Shown: one piece after another, positions 3,607-7,029 of the stretch
Layout: each line of letters begins with the position of its first letter
Position numbering within the stretch: position 1 is the first letter of the stretch
NCBI GenBank assembly: GCA_900770685.1
Contig: CAAGLC010000080.1
Coordinates: 1-7,029, forward strand
DNA: 7,029 nt
DNA from: Clostridia bacterium
Lineage (GTDB): Bacteria; Bacillota; Clostridia; Christensenellales; Borkfalkiaceae
Direction: 5' to 3'
The notes under the pieces: model-generated
What the model saw: the letters and a program-made list of their open reading frames with translations, nothing else
Databases searched by the model: none
Told to the model about the DNA's origin: nothing
Made by a program: the position numbers and the translations under genes

Positions 3607-5004
3607 ATGAGTAATTTAATTTACGGCGTGAAAGACAAACCTGGTTTTTGGAAAACTTTAGTGTTTGCTTTCCAACAAGTGCTTGCTATTTTAGCGGCAA
3701 CTATCGCAGTTCCTGCAATTATCGGTAACGGTATGAGCCAATCTGCTGCCCTCTTCGGAGCAGGCGTAGGCACTTTGGTTTACTTATTGTTCACCAAATT
3801 CAAAAGCCCCGTTTTCTTGGGAAGTTCGTTCGCTTTCTTAGGCTCTATGGGCGTTGCTTTTGCTAGCGCTGCGGCAAACGTATTATTAGGCTACGTTGGT
3901 TTGATACTCGGCGCAATCTTCGCAGGTTTAGTTTACGTTGTAATTGCATTAATAGTTAAATTCGCAGGCGTTAAATGGATTAACAAAATTATGCCCGCAT
4001 CAGTAATCGGACCAACCGTTGCAATAATCGGTTTATCTCTTTCCGGAAACGCAATCGGCGATTTATTCAAAGGTAGCGTTACCAAAATGGTTCCCGAACT
4101 TATCATTAAAAACGGTGAAATCGCCACCAATATGGTTGCAACTCCAGTTGCTAGTCCGTATATCGCAATGCTTTGCGGTTTAGTAACTTTAGCAACAGTT
4201 ATCGTTTGTTCGGTTTACGGCAAGAAGATGGCTAAAATGATTCCTTTCATTATTGGTATCTGCGCAGGGTATGCTCTTGCAACAATCTTCACCGTTATCG
4301 GAAACGTTGCCCAAATCGAGGCTTTACAAATTATTAACTTCGGTTTATTTGCTAATATGCAATGGGTTCCTGAATTCACCTTTATACAAGCATTTAAGGG
4401 TATTGGCGATATTAGTGGCGCTTACGTTATTACAATTTTAGTTGCTTACGTTCCGGTTGCTTTCGTAGTATTTGCAGAGCACCTTGCAGACCACAAGAAC
4501 ATTTCTTCAATAATTGGCGAAGACCTTCTTGAAGATCCCGGTCTTCATAGAACCTTACTCGGCGACGGCGTTGGTTCTATCGCAGGCGCACTCTTCGGTG
4601 GTTGTCCTAACACCACTTACGGCGAATCGGTTGGTTGCGTTGCAATCTCTGGAAACGCTTCGGTAGTTACCATTTTCACCTCTGCAATCATATGCTTAGT
4701 TGCATCTTTCTTTGCTCCGTTCGTAACCTTCTTAGCAACTATCCCCTCTTGCGTAATGGGTGGCGTTTGTATTTCACTTTACGGCTTTATTGCAGTATCA
4801 GGCTTAAAGATGGTTCAAAAAGTTGACCTTAACGACAACAAGAACCTTTTCACCGTATCAGTTATCTTAATCGCCGGCGTTGGCGGTATGGTAATTAATA
4901 TCGGCGCAGTTACTATCACCTCTATTGCTTGCGCTCTAATCTTAGGTATTTTAGTTAACTTACTTGGAAATATTAAGTGCAAAAAAGAAGAGAAGGCAGA
5001 ATAA
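3607..5004 (+). CDS. uraA: Uracil permease, NCS2 family
   Basis: This integral membrane transporter imports uracil with a proton and belongs to the NCS2 nucleobase transporter family. It has 465 residues, close to the family size, and a long series of hydrophobic helices from about residue 17 to 455. Diagnostic segments are QQVLAILAATIAVP near the N-terminus, FAEHLADHKNI with Glu291, DPGLHRTLLGDG (310-321), and CPNTTYGESVG with Glu340. The two glutamates correspond to the uracil-binding residues of E. coli UraA. A TTG at 3586 extends the frame, but ATG 3607 is preferred because AAGGAG (3591-3596) lies 10 bases before it and inside the longer form. It is followed 65 bases later by upp, which converts the imported uracil to UMP. 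Uracil is the most likely substrate; xanthine is less likely given upp next door. Confidence 0.93.
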   Translation: MSNLIYGVKDKPGFWKTLVFAFQQVLAILAATIAVPAIIGNGMSQSAALFGAGVGTLVYLLFTKFKSPVFLGSSFAFLGSMGVAFASAAANVLLGYVGLILGAIFAGLVYVVIALIVKFAGVKWINKIMPASVIGPTVAIIGLSLSGNAIGDLFKGSVTKMVPELIIKNGEIATNMVATPVASPYIAMLCGLVTLATVIVCSVYGKKMAKMIPFIIGICAGYALATIFTVIGNVAQIEALQIINFGLFANMQWVPEFTFIQAFKGIGDISGAYVITILVAYVPVAFVVFAEHLADHKNISSIIGEDLLEDPGLHRTLLGDGVGSIAGALFGGCPNTTYGESVGCVAISGNASVVTIFTSAIICLVASFFAPFVTFLATIPSCVMGGVCISLYGFIAVSGLKMVQKVDLNDNKNLFTVSVILIAGVGGMVINIGAVTITSIACALILGILVNLLGNIKCKKEEKAE

Positions 5005-5019
5005 TTAAATAAAGAAAAT

Positions 5020-5050
5020 TGAAAGAGCGAATAGGCCGTTCGCTCTTTCA
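5020..5050. repeat. Hairpin between uraA and upp
   Basis: TGAAAGAGCGAA (5020-5031) and TTCGCTCTTTCA (5039-5050) form a perfect 12-bp stem with a 7-base loop. No T run follows, so it should not stop transcription efficiently. It ends 10 bases before the upp ribosome site (GAGGTG) and probably marks an RNA processing or stability element that sets the ratio of the two products. Confidence 0.75.
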
Positions 5051-5069
5051 CCATACTTTGAGGTGTAAT

Positions 5070-5708
5070 ATGAAAGAATATAAAAACGTTCACGTTTTAG
5101 ACCATCCTTTAATTAGACATAAATTGGCTATAATAAGGAACAAGAACACGGACACTAAACAATTTAGAGAAATTATAAGCGAACTCGCAACCCTTTTGAC
5201 TTACGAAAGTTTTAAGGACGTTCCCACTCAACAAGTCGAAGTTGAAACGCCTTTAGAAAAAACGGTGCAAACGGTGGTTAAAGAAAACTCCATTGCAATC
5301 GTTCCGATTTTAAGAGCAGGACTTGGCATGGTTGACGGTATCTTATCACTCTTCCCCGCAGCAAAGGTTGGACATATCGGTCTATATCGCAACGAAGAAA
5401 CTTTAGAGCCTCAAGAATATTACTGCAAGTTACCCGTTAATATCGAAGAAAAAGTCGTTATGGTCGTAGACCCTATGCTTGCCACCGGTGGTAGCGCAAT
5501 CGACGCCGTTAATATGCTCAAAAAACGTGGCTGTAAAAAAATTAAACTTTTATCGATTATAGCAGCGCCGGAGGGCGTATCTAAAATCGCAGAGGCACAT
5601 CCGGACGTGGAAATTTTCATATCCACACTCGATAGATGTCTAAACGAACACGGATACATTTTACCCGGATTAGGCGACGCAGGTGACAGAATATTCGGAA
5701 CGAAATAA
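5070..5708 (+). CDS. upp: Uracil phosphoribosyltransferase
   Basis: This cytoplasmic enzyme joins uracil and PRPP to make UMP and diphosphate, the key step of pyrimidine salvage. It has 212 residues, the usual length. It shows the N-terminal VHVLDHPLIRHKL, the segment PILRAGLGMVDG (79-90), the PRPP-binding loop VMVVDPMLATGGSA (130-143) and the C-terminal uracil-binding GYILPGLGDAGDRIFGTK. The frame is open from 5019, but that stretch is the intercistronic hairpin. ATG 5070 has GAGGTG 5 bases upstream and starts at the conserved N-terminus. It is co-transcribed with uraA, so uptake and trapping of uracil are coupled and should share the leader's attenuation. A terminator follows 64 bases after the stop. 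Confidence 0.96.
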   Translation: MKEYKNVHVLDHPLIRHKLAIIRNKNTDTKQFREIISELATLLTYESFKDVPTQQVEVETPLEKTVQTVVKENSIAIVPILRAGLGMVDGILSLFPAAKVGHIGLYRNEETLEPQEYYCKLPVNIEEKVVMVVDPMLATGGSAIDAVNMLKKRGCKKIKLLSIIAAPEGVSKIAEAHPDVEIFISTLDRCLNEHGYILPGLGDAGDRIFGTK

Positions 5709-5772
5709 TTTACACCGTTTACATCGACGGTTATCGGTTCATATCAACCAAACAATCGTTTATTTTAACAAA

Positions 5773-5805
5773 AAAAGAGTGACTTTAGATTAAAGCCACT
5801 CTTTT
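5773..5805. terminator. Bidirectional terminator between upp and the uxuB-like gene
   Basis: Arms 5773-5787 and 5791-5805 form a 15-bp stem with one A-C mismatch and a 3-base loop. The stem is flanked by T-rich DNA on the plus strand (5802-5813) and by an A run (5770-5776) that reads as T on the minus strand. It therefore serves upp from the left and the uxuA-uxuB transcript from the right. Confidence 0.85.
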
Positions 5806-5819
5806 ATTTATTTCCTTTA

Positions 5820-6665
5820 TTAAACTCCACTGTAAGCAGAAAAACCGCAGTCGATAGGTAAAACCGTGCCGGTTATGGCTGAAGCCGATTTATCGTCGCA
5901 AAGGAATAAAGTTGCGCCTAAAAGTTCTTCCGCGTCAACGAATCTGTTCATTGGCGTTCCTTTTAATATTTTTTGACTTCTTGCAGTTGGCGTTCCGTCT
6001 TCATTATATAATAGCGCCCTATTTTGCGCAGAAACTAAAAATCCTGGAGCGATTGCGTTGCAACGGATTCCCGTGCCTGCAAAGTGAGTTGCTAGCCACT
6101 TGGTAAAATTGGATATGCCGGCTTTAGCGGCGGAATAGGCAGGAATTTTAGTTAACGGAGTATAAGCGTTCATTGAAGAAACGTTTAGAATTACACCCTT
6201 CTTTTTTTCCACCATGTCTTTTGCAAAAACTTGCGTTGGCAATAACGTGCCTTGGAAGTTCAACTTAAACACGAAGTCAACGCCACTCGAATCAAGGTCA
6301 AAAAAGGTTTTCGTTCCCTCTTTTGCTTCGTGTTGATATTCGTTATCGGTAGTCGCTCTGGGATTGTTTCCCCCTGCACCGTTTATTAAAATATCACAAG
6401 CGCCTAAATCCTTTACCACTTGGTTTCTAACGCTTATAAGACTTTCTATTTCTAAAACGTTAGCCTTATATCCTTTACAAATTAAACCCTCTGCAGTTAA
6501 TTGACTTTCAAGGTCTTTAACTGCTTGTTCGTTTAGATCAAGCGCAGCGACTTTTGCTCCGCTTTGCGCAAACGCTCTTGCCATTGCGCCACAAATTAAT
6601 CCACCTGCGCCCGTAACGACTACTACTTTATCCTTATAATCAATATTTAACGGAAGATTTGTCAT
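5820..6665 (-). CDS. uxuB: SDR-family D-mannonate oxidoreductase (fructuronate reductase)
   Basis: This is a short-chain dehydrogenase/reductase of 281 residues. It most likely interconverts D-fructuronate and D-mannonate with NAD(H) in the cytoplasm, a step in glucuronate breakdown. It shows the nucleotide-binding TGAGGLICG (18-26), acidic Asp43 at the end of strand 2 (pointing to NAD), NGAGG (95-99), the catalytic set Ser164-Tyr177-Lys181 in SSMNAYTPLTKIPAYSAAK, and PGF after the active site. ATTDNEY and TKTFFDLD are segments I associate with the Bacillus UxuB (YjmF) type. E. coli UxuB is an unrelated long-chain enzyme with the same role. The start is 3 bases after the uxuA stop, with the AAGGGG ribosome site inside uxuA. 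The adjacent mannonate dehydratase supports the substrate. Confidence 0.85.
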   Translation of the reverse strand: MTNLPLNIDYKDKVVVVTGAGGLICGAMARAFAQSGAKVAALDLNEQAVKDLESQLTAEGLICKGYKANVLEIESLISVRNQVVKDLGACDILINGAGGNNPRATTDNEYQHEAKEGTKTFFDLDSSGVDFVFKLNFQGTLLPTQVFAKDMVEKKKGVILNVSSMNAYTPLTKIPAYSAAKAGISNFTKWLATHFAGTGIRCNAIAPGFLVSAQNRALLYNEDGTPTARSQKILKGTPMNRFVDAEELLGATLFLCDDKSASAITGTVLPIDCGFSAYSGV

Positions 6666-6668
6666 ATT

Positions 6669-7029
6669 TTACCCCTTATTTTTTAAATTTTCTAACAAGT
6701 CCCAAACGCCTAACATATACATAATGCCAAGCGCTCTATCATATAAACCGTACCCTGGTCTTACCGTGCCGGGCTTTTCATCCCACAAATGTCTGCCGTG
6801 GTCAGGACGAATATATCCGTTAAAACCACAATCATGATAAGCTTTTAATATTTCAATTATTCCCGTATCTCCGTCGCAATCTCTATGACTTGCCTCGCTA
6901 AAATCGCCGTTAGAAAAATGCTTAACGTTTCTAATATGCGCAAAAGCAATTCTATCGCAATGCTTTCTAACTATTTTCGCAACGTCGTTCTCGGGATTTG
7001 CATTAAGGCTTCCCGAACACAAGGTTAAG
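6669..7029 (-). CDS. uxuA: Mannonate dehydratase, C-terminal part
   Basis: This enzyme dehydrates D-mannonate to 2-keto-3-deoxy-D-gluconate. The visible part is about 119 residues at the C-terminus; the frame continues off the right edge, and the residues before CSGSL (LTL) show that the TTG at 7022 is internal and not a start. Three residues that bind the catalytic metal in characterised enzymes can be placed: Cys in LTLCSGSLN, His in FAHIRNVK, and Asp in RPDHGR. VRPGYGLYDRALG near the end is also typical. It is the first of a two-gene unit, overlapping the ribosome site of the SDR reductase, so consecutive steps are made together. The glucuronate isomerase and KDG kinase and aldolase of this route would be expected upstream or elsewhere. 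Confidence 0.94.
   Translation of the reverse strand, partial: LTLCSGSLNANPENDVAKIVRKHCDRIAFAHIRNVKHFSNGDFSEASHRDCDGDTGIIEILKAYHDCGFNGYIRPDHGRHLWDEKPGTVRPGYGLYDRALGIMYMLGVWDLLENLKNKG

Noticed and set aside
3933..4826. Short frames on both strands inside uraA
   Set aside because: All are shadows of the well-conserved uracil permease frame and lack ribosome sites.
5420..5659. 79-residue minus-strand frame inside upp
   Set aside because: It is antisense to the PRPP-binding region of upp, with no independent support.

Overview
The window joins two different kinds of DNA. Positions 1 to about 3240 look like one end of an integrated rolling-circle replicon, either a plasmid or a single-stranded DNA phage, with nearly all genes on the minus strand. 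Positions of about 3300 to 7029 are ordinary bacterial chromosome: uracil uptake and salvage (uraA-upp, plus strand), then hexuronate catabolism (a UxuB-type reductase and the end of uxuA, minus strand). The AT-rich DNA, strong AAGGAG-type ribosome sites, extended -10 promoters, intrinsic terminators and an SDR-type rather than long-chain fructuronate reductase suggest a Bacillota host, probably an uncultured gut clostridial lineage. That assignment is inference.

The replicon reads from right to left. A 74-residue protein (3006-2782) comes first. Next is a 209-bp intergenic region with two pairs of the repeat TTTTCCACCT flanking an 8-bp stem-loop, which is the best candidate for the replication origin. 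Then comes a 377-residue initiator with an HUH-type nicking domain and an SF3 helicase, the architecture shared by bacterial Rep_2-type plasmids and CRESS-DNA viruses. It is followed in the same reading frame by a zinc-ribbon gene broken by two TAA codons and by a 74-residue helical protein. Farther left are a 115-residue basic protein, a 94-residue basic protein and a gene cut by the window edge. None of these last three is recognised.

Two plus-strand transcription units oppose this operon. One has a perfect TTGACA-17-TATAAT promoter and an intrinsic terminator and should make a small structured RNA of about 115 nt (832-949). The other starts near 3054 and runs through a set of hairpins to a strong ribosome site and a tiny ORF (3214-3270) that reads into the antisense of a tRNA-like sequence. 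The tRNA-like sequence (3299-3237, minus strand) keeps its T-arm and acceptor stem but is too short for a cloverleaf. It is a plausible attachment site. No integrase is visible, and the far end of the element lies outside the window.

On the chromosomal side, a promoter at 3420-3448 drives a leader that encodes a 19-residue peptide from a pyrimidine-rich stretch. The leader stop lies 3 nt before an intrinsic terminator, and uraA follows. This has the layout of UTP-sensitive attenuation as known for E. coli pyrBI, which fits an operon for uracil import and conversion to UMP. A terminator that works in both directions (5773-5805) separates upp from the converging uxuA-uxuB pair.
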